Assembly (NCBI GenBank): GCA_003537575.1
Contig: DPRS01000005.1
Span: forward strand, 1 to 32,376
Length of the DNA stretch: 32,376 nucleotides
From: Oxalobacteraceae bacterium
GTDB lineage: Bacteria; Pseudomonadota; Gammaproteobacteria; Burkholderiales; Burkholderiaceae_D
Direction: 5' to 3'
A program made the position numbers and the translations under genes. Positions 1-7,675 of the stretch are shown piece after piece (position 1 is the stretch's first letter; each line of letters begins with the position of its first letter). Under the pieces are notes generated by a model, which was not told the origin of the DNA, did no database searches, and saw nothing but the letters and a program-made list of their open reading frames with translations.

Positions 1-749
1 TCGGTGCCGTTCAACGGCGTGCCTTCCACCTGCACCAGGTTGTTCACCGGCACCGATTCCGGATACGGATCCATGTTGGCCAGCTGCGCGATCAGGCCGG
101 CGCGCTGGCGGCGCGATTCGCCCATGCCGACGATGCCGCCGCAGCACACCTTGATGCCGGCGCCGCGCACCCGCTCCAGCGTATCCAGGCGATCCTGGTA
201 GGCGCGGGTGGAAATGACGTCGCCATAGAATTCCGGCGCGGTGTCGAGATTGTGGTTGTAGTAATCCAGCCCGGCATCGCGCAGGCGCTCGGCCTGCCCT
301 TCGGCCAGCATGCCCAGCGTGCAGCAGGCTTCCAGGCCCAGGGCCTTGACTCCACGCACCATTTCCTCGACCTTTTCCAGGTCGCGTTCCTTGGGTTCGC
401 GCCAGGCTGCGCCCATGCAGAAACGGTTGGCGCCCTGCGCCTTGGCGGCGCGCGCGGCTTGCAGGACTGCTTCCAGTTCCAGCATTTTCTCTGCCTTCAC
501 GCCGGCGTTATGGTGGGCCGATTGCGGACAATAGCCGCAATCCTCCGAGCAGCCGCCGGTCTTGATGGACAAGAGCGTGGCCAGTTCGACTTCGGCGGGG
601 TCGAAATGCTCGCGGTGCACCTGCTGGGCGCGGTACAGCAGCTCGGTGAAAGGCAGGTCAAACAGCGCGACAATGGCGTCCACCGGCCACTTGTCGGCGA
701 CGACGCGCGTAATGGTCGGGGGCTGGAATACCAGGGGTTGCGACGACAT
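1..749 (-). CDS. bioB: Biotin synthase BioB (C-terminus outside window)
   Basis: Radical-SAM [4Fe-4S]/[2Fe-2S] enzyme that inserts sulfur into dethiobiotin, the last step of biotin synthesis. Reading in from the ATG at 749, the protein shows the radical-SAM cluster CSEDCGYC (Cys67, Cys71, Cys74), followed by the usual BioB segments CMGAAWREP, CTLGMLAEGQAERL, DYYNHNLDTAPEFYG and CCGGIVGMGES. About 249 of the usual 320-350 residues are present; the reading frame is still open at base 1. It lies 82 nt after bioD on the same strand. That spacer holds a possible intercistronic hairpin (CCGGCC 779-784 with GGCCGG 797-802) and AAGGA upstream of the ATG. An ATG at 759 is out of frame. Identity is firm from the motifs and the bio neighbours. 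Confidence 0.97.
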   Translation of the reverse strand, partial: MSSQPLVFQPPTITRVVADKWPVDAIVALFDLPFTELLYRAQQVHREHFDPAEVELATLLSIKTGGCSEDCGYCPQSAHHNAGVKAEKMLELEAVLQAARAAKAQGANRFCMGAAWREPKERDLEKVEEMVRGVKALGLEACCTLGMLAEGQAERLRDAGLDYYNHNLDTAPEFYGDVISTRAYQDRLDTLERVRGAGIKVCCGGIVGMGESRRQRAGLIAQLANMDPYPESVPVNNLVQVEGTPLNGT

Positions 750-831
750 AAACAAACATCCTTCTCAGACAGTAGCTGCCGGCCGCATGCGAAGCTGGCC
801 GGAGCCCTGGGTTAAACAATCAATGACAAAT

Positions 832-1554
832 TTATTGCTGCGGGTTGCGCGAAGCCGGTTTCACCGGCCAACCCGGCAGGCTGGAAAAATCCAGGTGCGC
901 CGCGGCAGCCGCCGGCAGCGCCGCCGGCAAGCGCGGCACGCAGCCCAGCAGCGGCGCCTGCAGGCGCGCGCTCAGGGTCTCGACGTTGGCAATGCCATGT
1001 TGCATTGCCAGATCGACCACGTTGCCGACCCAGCCGACGAGCTTGAGACCGCGCGCGGCGATCGCTTCGGCGGTCAGCAGCGCATGGCTGAGGCATCCCA
1101 GCCGCAATCCGACCACCATGATCACCGGCAGGCCAAGCTGTTGCGCCAGGTCGGCGGCATCAAAACTGTCGTTCAGCGGCACGCGAAAACCGCCAACGCC
1201 TTCCACCACCACCGCATCGGCCATCTCAACTACGCGATCATAGCAGGCCAGAATGTGTCGGGGGTCGATTTCGATTCCCTCCAGGGCGGCGGCGATGTGC
1301 GGCGAGGCCGGCTCGCGCAGCAGGTAGGGCGTGGCCAGTTCCGGCGGCAAGGACACCGAAGCGGCAGCGGCCAGGGCATCGGCATCGTCGTTATGCAGGA
1401 CGCCATCACGCAGGAATGCGCCGGCTGCCACCGGCTTCATGCCGGCGGCGCGGATGCGGTTTTCCGCCAGATTGTGCAGCATGGCGGAGGCAACCAGGGT
1501 CTTGCCGATATCGGTATCGGTGCCGGTGACGAAATAGGCGCAGGATGCAGTCAT
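832..1554 (-). CDS. bioD: Dethiobiotin synthetase BioD
   Basis: ATP-dependent ligase that closes the ureido ring of 7,8-diaminopelargonate with CO2 to give dethiobiotin. The 240-aa protein starts at the ATG at 1554, giving MTASCAYFVTGTDTDIGKT. The P-loop variant GTDTDIGKT (residues 11-19, Lys18) is diagnostic for BioD. Further family signatures are MKPVAAG, the VVEGVGGFRVPL segment and VVGLRLGCLSHALLT. A longer frame is open upstream, but it would run into bioF and has no family similarity, so the ATG that overlaps the bioF stop (ATGA, 1551-1554) is preferred. This overlap implies translational coupling to bioF. Length is normal for the family. Confidence 0.96.
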   Translation of the reverse strand: MTASCAYFVTGTDTDIGKTLVASAMLHNLAENRIRAAGMKPVAAGAFLRDGVLHNDDADALAAAASVSLPPELATPYLLREPASPHIAAALEGIEIDPRHILACYDRVVEMADAVVVEGVGGFRVPLNDSFDAADLAQQLGLPVIMVVGLRLGCLSHALLTAEAIAARGLKLVGWVGNVVDLAMQHGIANVETLSARLQAPLLGCVPRLPAALPAAAAAHLDFSSLPGWPVKPASRNPQQ

Positions 1555-2732
1555 GTCGTTTTCTCCAGTGCATTGAGGGCGTGTGCAAGTCGGGCGACCT
1601 GTTCGACGGTGTGCGAAGCCGACAGCGTCACGCGCAGGCGCGCGGTGTCGGCCGGCACGGTGGGCGGGCGGATCGCCGGCACCCACAAGCCTTGTTCATG
1701 CAAGGCGGCGGCGGCATCCAGCGCTTCCTGGTTGGAGCCGATCACCACCGGCTGGATCGCCGTGATCGACGGCAGGCGGTTCCAGCGTTCCAGCGTGAGC
1801 GTGGCATCCAGCTGGCCGATCAGCGCGCGCAGTTGCACGCGGCGCGCATCCCCCTCGGTGCCGCCGATGATGTCCAGGCTTGCCAGCAAGGCATGCGCCA
1901 GCGCCGGCGCGGCGGCCGTGGTGTAGATGTAAGGACGGGCGCGCTGCACCAGCCATTCGATCACGGTTTCATGGGCGGCGACGAAAGCGCCGCCGACGCC
2001 GGCGGCCTTGCCCAGCGTGCCCATGTAGACCAGGTTGGGGGAACGCAGGCCGAAATGCTCCAGCGCGCCGCGGCCATGCTCGCCCAGCACGCCAAAGCCG
2101 TGAGCGTCATCGACCACCAGCCAGGCATCGTGGCGCTCGCACAGGGCCAGCAATTGCGGCAGCGGGGCAATATCCCCATCCATGCTGAAGACGCTGTCGG
2201 TCACCACCAGCTTGGTGCGGGCGCTGCTGGCGGCGAGCATCTTTTCCAGCGCATCGACATCGCCATGCGGATACACCTGCACCTGCGCGCGCGCCAGGCG
2301 GCAGCCGTCGATCAGCGAGGCGTGGTTGACGCCTTCGGAAAAAATCACCGCATCGGCACCGCCCAGAGCGGTTAACAGCGACAGGTTGGCCATGTAGCCG
2401 GTGCAGAAATACACGGCGCGCGCGCGTTCCAGCTGCGGCGCCATGAATTCCGCCAGTCTCTCCTCCAGTTGCGCGTGGGCGCGGCTGTGGCCACTGACCA
2501 GGTGCGAGGCGCCGCTGCCGGCGCCGTACAGGCTGGCGCCCTCGCGCAATGCCTCGACCACTTGCGGGTGGGCCGCCAGGCCAAGGTAATCGTTGCTGCA
2601 GAAGGCCAGCATGTCGCGGCCGTCGACGGTGACGAGCGGCGCGCAGGGGGATTCGGCGGTGCGCCGGCGCCGCTGCAGGCTTTTTTCCTGCAGCTGCTTC
2701 AAGCCAAGTTCGAGATCGTCCAGCAGTTTCAT
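1551..2732 (-). CDS. bioF: 8-amino-7-oxononanoate synthase BioF
   Basis: PLP-dependent alpha-oxoamine synthase that condenses pimeloyl-ACP/CoA with L-alanine, the first committed step of the biotin ring pathway. The protein is 393 aa. It shows FCSNDYLGLAAHP (about 44-56), the GAGSGASHLVSGHSRAH segment, VVDDAHGFGVLG (Asp208 and His211 region) and the PLP lysine in TLGKAAGVGGAF (Lys242). The ATG at 2732 overlaps the bioA stop by 4 nt, and its own stop overlaps the bioD start by 4 nt, so bioA-F-D are tightly coupled. The N-terminal helix carries a basic stretch (QRRRRTAE), as is common in the family. No truncation or frameshift is visible. Confidence 0.96.
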   Translation of the reverse strand: MKLLDDLELGLKQLQEKSLQRRRRTAESPCAPLVTVDGRDMLAFCSNDYLGLAAHPQVVEALREGASLYGAGSGASHLVSGHSRAHAQLEERLAEFMAPQLERARAVYFCTGYMANLSLLTALGGADAVIFSEGVNHASLIDGCRLARAQVQVYPHGDVDALEKMLAASSARTKLVVTDSVFSMDGDIAPLPQLLALCERHDAWLVVDDAHGFGVLGEHGRGALEHFGLRSPNLVYMGTLGKAAGVGGAFVAAHETVIEWLVQRARPYIYTTAAAPALAHALLASLDIIGGTEGDARRVQLRALIGQLDATLTLERWNRLPSITAIQPVVIGSNQEALDAAAALHEQGLWVPAIRPPTVPADTARLRVTLSASHTVEQVARLAHALNALEKTT

Positions 2733-4069
2733 CCCTTGAGCACCTTTTCAAAGACGGTGTGGGTACGCTCGGCCAGCAGCTCGATTTCCTGTTCGTCGAG
2801 GATATACGGCGGCATCAGGTAAACAGTGGCGCCGATCGGGCGCAGCAGCAGCTCGTGCTCCAGCGCGGTGGTGAAGAAGCGGCGCGAGAACGAACTGGCC
2901 AGTTCGGCGTCGTCGATGACCGCGTCAAAAGCCCAGATCATGCCGCGCTGGCGAAAATGGCGCACCTGCGGATGCTGCGCCAGCGGCGCCAGCGCCTGCG
3001 TCAGGCGCGCGGCCTTGTCGCGGTTGCGATTGAGCACGTCGTCTTCCTCGAAGATCGCCAGGGTCGCCAGCGCCGCGCGGCATGCCAGCGGATTGCCGGT
3101 AAAGGAATGCGAATGCAGGAAACCGCGCGCGACGTCGCGGTCGTAGAAAGCCTGATAGACGGCATCGGTGGTCATCACCAGCGACAGCGGCAGGTAGCCG
3201 CCGCTGATGCCCTTGGAGAGGCAAAGGAAATCCGGCCAGATGCCGGCCTGCTCGCAAGCGAAGAAAGTGCCGCTGCGGCCGTTGCCCACCGCGATTTCGT
3301 CGGCGATCAGGTGCACGCCGTAGCGGTCGCAGAGCAGGCGCAGCTGCTTGAGGTAGACCGGGTCGTGCATGGCCATGCCGGTGGCGCACTGCACCAGCGG
3401 CTCGACGATCACTGCGGCAATCCGCTCCGAGCGTTCCTGCAGCAAACGCTCCAGTTCGCCGGCGGCGCGCAGCGCCACATCGACGGCCGATTCGCCTTCG
3501 CGCGCCAGGCGCGCATCGGGACTGGCGACCACGTGCACGTCCTGCAGCAGGCTGCCGTAGGCTTCGCGAAACAGCGGCACGTCGGTCACCGCCAGCGCGC
3601 CCAGGGTCTCGCCGTGGTAACTGTTTTTCAGGCAGACGAATTCGCGCTTTTCCGCATGGCCGGCATTGCGCCAGGCGTGCGCGCTCATCTTCAGGGCGAT
3701 CTCGACCGCGGAAGCGCCATCGGAAGCATAGAAGCAGTGGCCCAGGGCCTGGCTGGTGAGTTCCGCCAGTTTCTCGGAAAGCCGGATCACCGGTTCATGG
3801 GTAAAGCCGGCCAGCATGGCATGTTCGAGCCGGTCGAGCTGGTCTTTCAGGGCGGCATTGATGCGCGGATTGGCATGGCCGAAGAGATTCACCCACCAGG
3901 AACTGATGGCATCCATGTAGCGGCGGCCGTCGGCGTCGTACAGCCAGGCGCCCTGGCCGCGCGCCACCGGCACCAGCGGCACGGTTTCATGATGCTGCAT
4001 TTGCGTGCAGGGATGCCAGACGCTTTTCAGGCTGCGGGCAATCCATTCCGCTTGTCGATTCTGTTCCAA
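2729..4069 (-). CDS. bioA: Adenosylmethionine-8-amino-7-oxononanoate aminotransferase BioA
   Basis: PLP aminotransferase that uses S-adenosylmethionine as amino donor to convert KAPA to 7,8-diaminopelargonate. The 446-aa protein shows the BioA N-terminal motif WHPCTQMQ (18-25), YMDAISSWWVNLFGHANP, CFYASDGASAVEIALKM, NSYHGETLGA, IADEIAVGNGRSG (Asp257) and the PLP lysine in LSKGISGGYLPL (Lys286). The start codon appears to be TTG at 4069, with GGAG about 8 nt upstream. The ATG just upstream on the same strand is out of use because it reads ATG GAG CGG TAA. The next in-frame ATG would remove the WHPCTQM region. It begins 24 nt after the crotonase stop, so the bio genes may be read through from upstream genes. 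No BirA-type operator was recognised here. Confidence 0.95.
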   Translation of the reverse strand: MEQNRQAEWIARSLKSVWHPCTQMQHHETVPLVPVARGQGAWLYDADGRRYMDAISSWWVNLFGHANPRINAALKDQLDRLEHAMLAGFTHEPVIRLSEKLAELTSQALGHCFYASDGASAVEIALKMSAHAWRNAGHAEKREFVCLKNSYHGETLGALAVTDVPLFREAYGSLLQDVHVVASPDARLAREGESAVDVALRAAGELERLLQERSERIAAVIVEPLVQCATGMAMHDPVYLKQLRLLCDRYGVHLIADEIAVGNGRSGTFFACEQAGIWPDFLCLSKGISGGYLPLSLVMTTDAVYQAFYDRDVARGFLHSHSFTGNPLACRAALATLAIFEEDDVLNRNRDKAARLTQALAPLAQHPQVRHFRQRGMIWAFDAVIDDAELASSFSRRFFTTALEHELLLRPIGATVYLMPPYILDEQEIELLAERTHTVFEKVLKG

Positions 4070-4093
4070 ATTACCGCTCCATCAAACTGTTCT

Positions 4094-4714
4094 TTACATC
4101 TGGCGCAGCAGGCGCCGGCTTGCCGCCAGGGTCTGCGCATCCGCCTGCAGCAATGCACTGGCAATGGCATTCGTGCGTTCGTCCAGCGCGTCGGCGGTCG
4201 TCACTTCATGCACGAAGCCGAGCTGCTTTGCCTCGAAGGCGGAAAAGCGTTCGGCAGTCAGCAGGTAGCGCTGCGCGGCGCGCGCCGGCATGGCCCTCGC
4301 CACCCACGGGATGAAAGCGCTCGCAGCCAGCCCTGGATCGGCAATGCAAAAGCCCGCCTGTCCGGCTGCCAGGACGATATCGCAGGCAGCAGCCAGCGCC
4401 ATGCCGGCGCCGAGGCAATCGCCCTGCACTTTCGCCACCACTGGCACAGGGCAGGCATGAATCGCCTGTAGCAAGCCGTCCAGCCGGGCAGGCGTCACCT
4501 CCGGGGCGGCGCCGGCACAAAACACCGGACCGCGCGCCGCCAGCACCAGCGCACGCAATGGCTCGAATGGCCCGCCGCTGCCCAACCCGGCAAACGCCGC
4601 CGTCAACTCCTCGAGCATGAGAGCGTCGATGGCATTGCGCTGGCCCGGGCGATTCAGCCAGAGCGTGGCCAGGCTGCCGCCGCCATGGTCGATGTGCAGT
4701 GTCCGGTAAGCCAT
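4094..4714 (-). CDS. Short crotonase-fold (enoyl-CoA hydratase/isomerase family) protein, probably degenerate
   Basis: A 206-aa crotonase-superfamily protein; active members are usually about 255-270 aa. It keeps GPVFCAGA (CoA/oxyanion region), the second oxyanion segment GDCLGAGMALAAACDIVLA, and a stretch RAAQRYLLTAERFSAFEAK resembling methylglutaconyl-CoA hydratases (LiuC type). Three things are odd. The loop after CAGA is roughly 25 residues shorter than normal. The Glu of the classical FGQPE motif is Asp (FCIADPG), and the Glu after the GGG-type motif is Ala. The protein stops at SRRLLRQM, lacking the usual C-terminal trimerisation helices of about 45 aa. It may be a decayed or repurposed gene. 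The ATG at 4714 is 7 nt after the ychJ-like stop; an upstream frame extension would overlap that gene and carries no family signal. Confidence 0.75.
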   Translation of the reverse strand: MAYRTLHIDHGGGSLATLWLNRPGQRNAIDALMLEELTAAFAGLGSGGPFEPLRALVLAARGPVFCAGAAPEVTPARLDGLLQAIHACPVPVVAKVQGDCLGAGMALAAACDIVLAAGQAGFCIADPGLAASAFIPWVARAMPARAAQRYLLTAERFSAFEAKQLGFVHEVTTADALDERTNAIASALLQADAQTLAASRRLLRQM

Positions 4715-4721
4715 GCCCGCT

Positions 4722-5120
4722 TCATTTCCTTTCAGGGAAGCTGCCATCGATGTAATACCAGCGTCCATCCTCACGCACGAAGCGGCTGATCTCGTGCATG
4801 CGCTGAGCCCGCCCGCCGAGCTTGTAGCGGGCGATGAATTCCACCGTCGCCTCGTCGCCAGCCTCGGCATGCCTGCGCACTTCTAGCCCCAGCCATTTCA
4901 TGCCGGGCTCGTTCGACACCAGCGTCTCTTCCGGCAGCGTGCGCGGATACCAGGTGGCGCGCAGGTAAGCTTCGTCGCCCAGAGTATAGGCGGCATAGCG
5001 CGAGCGCATCAGCTCCTCGGCAGTGCGGGGAAGCTCGCCCTGCGCAATGAAGCGCCCGCAGCAGGCAGTATAGTCCGCACCGCCGCAGGGGCACTTTTGT
5101 ATTTCGGCTGAACGCGCCAT
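4722..5120 (-). CDS. YchJ/UPF0225 family protein (SEC-C-like zinc motif plus NTF2-like fold)
   Basis: A 132-aa cytoplasmic protein of the YchJ family. The N-terminus carries a short metal-binding motif CPCGG (Cys10, Cys12) and ACCGRF (Cys20, Cys21), the SEC-C-like signature. This is followed by TAEELMRSRYAAYTLGDEAYLRATWYP, the typical YchJ helix, and an NTF2-like beta-rich C-terminus (GRAQRMHEISRFVREDGRWYYIDG). The family has no firmly established biochemical role. It lies 20 nt after the HCCA-isomerase-like gene and 7 nt before the crotonase, so it is probably co-transcribed with both. Start ATG at 5120; the ribosome binding site is weak. Confidence 0.88.
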   Translation of the reverse strand: MARSAEIQKCPCGGADYTACCGRFIAQGELPRTAEELMRSRYAAYTLGDEAYLRATWYPRTLPEETLVSNEPGMKWLGLEVRRHAEAGDEATVEFIARYKLGGRAQRMHEISRFVREDGRWYYIDGSFPERK

Positions 5121-5140
5121 GAGCTTGCCCGCAGCTTTCC

Positions 5141-5746
5141 TTAAATCGTGCCGTTCTTTAAAAACGCCTCGAGCTGGGCGAAGCGGTCGAAGCCCCAGAA
5201 CGGCTCGCCATCGACGAGCATGAAGGGCGAGCCGAACACGCCGCGCTTCATTGCCGCATCGACATCTTCCCGCAACTGCTCCTTGATTTCCGCATCGTTG
5301 CTGCCGTCGATTACGCGCGCGGCGTCCAGCCCGAGACCGAAGGCAATCTGCGCCAGGATTTCCGGCCGGCCGATGTGCAGGTCATCGACAAAATAGGCGT
5401 TATAGACCGCCTTGCAAAAGGCCACCGCTTTTTCTTCGCCGTATTGTTTGCGGATCCACAGCATGGCGCGGGCGGCGGCCTGCGTGGACAGGGGGAATTC
5501 CGACGGCTTGCGGTAGCGAATGCCGTAGAAACGCGCGCTGCGTTCGAAGTCGTGCAGCGCATACTCGCCCTTGAGCGGCACCAGCGGCAGGGGCGCTGCG
5601 CCGGTGGTCTTGAACACCGCCCCCAGCAGCAGCGGATGCCATTTCACCGTGCGGCCGTATTTTGCCGCCAGCTCTTCGATGCAGGTCGAGGCGAAATAGC
5701 CGTAGGGCGAAGAAAAGTCGAAGTAGAAATCGATCGGTTTGCTCAT
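5141..5746 (-). CDS. 2-hydroxychromene-2-carboxylate isomerase family protein (DsbA-like thioredoxin fold, GST kappa type)
   Basis: A 201-aa protein that begins MSKPIDFYFDFSSPYGYFAS. The SSPYGY motif (Ser12/Ser13) is where HCCA isomerases and kappa-class GSTs carry the glutathione-activating serine. The C-terminal GVFGSPFMLVDGEPFWGFDRF is the thioredoxin-fold cis-Pro region of the same family. Members use glutathione to isomerise aromatic degradation intermediates, but many homologues in acyl-CoA clusters have unknown substrates. The ATG at 5746 places the fold start correctly; the open frame further upstream overlaps the SDR and has no similarity. The gap to the SDR is 37 nt and to ychJ 20 nt. 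Family assignment is firm; the actual substrate is not determinable here. Confidence 0.9.
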   Translation of the reverse strand: MSKPIDFYFDFSSPYGYFASTCIEELAAKYGRTVKWHPLLLGAVFKTTGAAPLPLVPLKGEYALHDFERSARFYGIRYRKPSEFPLSTQAAARAMLWIRKQYGEEKAVAFCKAVYNAYFVDDLHIGRPEILAQIAFGLGLDAARVIDGSNDAEIKEQLREDVDAAMKRGVFGSPFMLVDGEPFWGFDRFAQLEAFLKNGTI

Positions 5747-5783
5747 GCGCTTGCTCTGGTTGTGAAAAATCCGCGCAGACTGC

Positions 5784-6449
5784 CTACCAGGGCAGGCGCG
5801 CGCCGTCGTAGGCACGGAAGCTGCCGCTGTCGGCCGGCTGCAAACCGGCGACGACCTCCAGCATGCCCGTGACGCTCTGCTCCACCGGAACGGTGGCATT
5901 CGGCCCGCCCATGTCGGTCTGCACCCAGCCAGGATGCATCGCCGCAAAGATCGTATCGCGCCAGTCGCACGATGCCGCCTTGACCGCCATGTTGAGCGCC
6001 GCCTTGGAGGCGCGGTACACCCAGCTGAAACTATCGGTGGTGCTGGCGATGCTGCCCATGATGCTGGAGATGAACACGCACTTGCCGCCCGCGCGCATCA
6101 GCGGCGCCACGGTCGGAATCAGTTGCATGGGGCCGAGCACGTTGGCATGCATGACCTGGTCGAATACGCTGCGGGTCGGCGCTTCGGTGGAGCCCTGGGC
6201 CGGGCTGGGGACGCCGGCGACGAACAGCGCCAGGTCCAGCTTTTCGCCATCGAGCTGCCAGCCCAGTGCGGCGATCGACTCGGTGTTAGCGACATCCAGC
6301 TTCAGGGCGTTTGCGCCCGCGCCCTGCAGTTCCGCCAGGCTGGCGTCGTCGCGCGCGGTGGCCCAGACACGCCAGCCGTCGCGCAGCAGCTGCCGGACGA
6401 ATTCCCGGCCGATGCCGCGCGAGGCGCCAATGACCAATGCGACCGGCAT
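5784..6449 (-). CDS. Short-chain dehydrogenase/reductase (C-factor-like SDR)
   Basis: A 221-aa NAD(P)-dependent SDR. The cofactor motif is VIGASRGIGREF (Gly8, Gly12, Gly14). The catalytic region has ISSIMGSI (Ser128/129) and YRASK (Tyr145, Lys149), followed by HPGWVQTDMGG. The usual NAG after beta-4 is VAG here. The short length, the PGWVQTDMGG segment and the C-terminus FRAYDGARLPW are like the C-factor/CsgA-type SDRs that are widespread in proteobacteria and whose substrates are largely unknown. ATG at 6449 follows the thiolase stop by 4 nt, suggesting coupled translation, with no strong Shine-Dalgarno visible. Confidence 0.92.
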   Translation of the reverse strand: MPVALVIGASRGIGREFVRQLLRDGWRVWATARDDASLAELQGAGANALKLDVANTESIAALGWQLDGEKLDLALFVAGVPSPAQGSTEAPTRSVFDQVMHANVLGPMQLIPTVAPLMRAGGKCVFISSIMGSIASTTDSFSWVYRASKAALNMAVKAASCDWRDTIFAAMHPGWVQTDMGGPNATVPVEQSVTGMLEVVAGLQPADSGSFRAYDGARLPW

Positions 6450-6453
6450 GCTG

Positions 6454-7635
6454 TTACAGCAGTTCGATGGCCATGGCGGTGCCTTCGCCGCCGCCGATGC
6501 ACAGCGAAGCCACGCCGCGCTTGCCGCCGGTGCGCTGCAGCGCGCCGATCAGGGACACGATGATGCGCGCGCCGGAAGCACCGATCGGGTGTCCCAAGGC
6601 GCAGGCGCCGCCGTGCACGTTGACCTTTTCATGCGGAATGTTGTGTTCCTTCATTGCCGCCATCGGCACTACCGCGAAAGCCTCGTTGATCTCGAACAGG
6701 TCGACTTCGGCGGTGCTCCAGCCCACCTTGCTGTACAGCTTGGCGATCGCGCCCACCGGCGCGGTGGTGAACCATTCCGGCGCCTGCGAGTGGCGGGCGT
6801 GGCCGAGGATGCGGGCGATCGGCTGCAGGCCGAGCTTCTGCGCGGTCGACTGGCGCATCAGCACCAGCGCGGCGGCGCCGTCGTTGATCGACGACGAGGA
6901 TGCGGCGGTGATGGTGCCATCCTTCTTGAAGGCCGGCTTCAGAGTCGGGATCTTGTCGATCTTGGCTTTCAGCGGGCCTTCATCCTTGTCGATGATGACC
7001 TCGCCGCCGCGGCTCTTGACGGTTACCGGGGCGATTTCCCCGGCAAACCATCCGTTGGCGGTGGCGGCCTGGGCGCGCTTGACCGATTCAATGGCAAACG
7101 CATCCTGCTCTTCGCGGGTGAAGCCGTACTTGGCGGCGCACTCCTCGCCGAAAGTGCCCATGGAGCGACCAGCCTCGTAGGCATCTTCCAGGCCGTCGAG
7201 CATCATGTGGTCATAGATCATGCCGTGACCGATGCGGAAACCGCCGCGCGCCTTCGGCACCAGGTAGGGCGCGTTGGTCATGGATTCCATGCCGCCAGTG
7301 ACGACAATCTCGTTGGTGCCGGCCAGGATGGAATCGTGGCCGAACATGGTGGCCTGCATCGCCGCGCCGCACATTTTCGACAAGGTGACGGCGCCGGTGG
7401 AAACCGGCAGGCCAGCCTTGATCATGGCCTGGCGCGCCGGCGCCTGGCCTTGGCCGGCCATCAGGCAATTGCCCATGATGACATCCTGCACTTGTTCCGG
7501 CGCCAAACCGGCGCGTTCGACGGCGGCGCGGATGGCGACGGCGCCCAGTTCATTGGCCGAGAGCGAAGAAAAATCACCCTGGAACGCCCCCATGGGCGTA
7601 CGGGCCGCACCAACGATAACGATAGGATCTTGCAT
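6454..7635 (-). CDS. Acetyl-CoA C-acetyltransferase (thiolase)
   Basis: A 393-aa thiolase of the degradative/biosynthetic acetoacetyl-CoA type. The nucleophilic cysteine lies in LSKMCGAAMQA (Cys89), the histidine in ALGHPIGASG (His349) and the second cysteine in SLCIGGGEGTA (Cys379), so the catalytic triad is complete. INEAFAVVPMAAM and GGMESMTNAPYL are further thiolase signatures. It catalyses reversible condensation of two acetyl-CoA or thiolysis of 3-ketoacyl-CoA. ATG at 7635 has GGAG about 8 nt upstream. It starts 40 nt after aceK and is followed by the SDR after 4 nt. In this context it could serve branched-chain or short-chain fatty acid breakdown; PHB-type synthesis (phaA) is an alternative but no phaB or phaC is adjacent. 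Confidence 0.93.
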   Translation of the reverse strand: MQDPIVIVGAARTPMGAFQGDFSSLSANELGAVAIRAAVERAGLAPEQVQDVIMGNCLMAGQGQAPARQAMIKAGLPVSTGAVTLSKMCGAAMQATMFGHDSILAGTNEIVVTGGMESMTNAPYLVPKARGGFRIGHGMIYDHMMLDGLEDAYEAGRSMGTFGEECAAKYGFTREEQDAFAIESVKRAQAATANGWFAGEIAPVTVKSRGGEVIIDKDEGPLKAKIDKIPTLKPAFKKDGTITAASSSSINDGAAALVLMRQSTAQKLGLQPIARILGHARHSQAPEWFTTAPVGAIAKLYSKVGWSTAEVDLFEINEAFAVVPMAAMKEHNIPHEKVNVHGGACALGHPIGASGARIIVSLIGALQRTGGKRGVASLCIGGGEGTAMAIELL

Positions 7636-7675
7636 GATGGTATCTCCAGTCAGTAGTAATAATGAATAATTCTTT

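Noticed and set aside
2759..4471. Long open frame (570 codons) opposite bioA and the crotonase
   Set aside because: It spans two real genes on the other strand and has no family signal.
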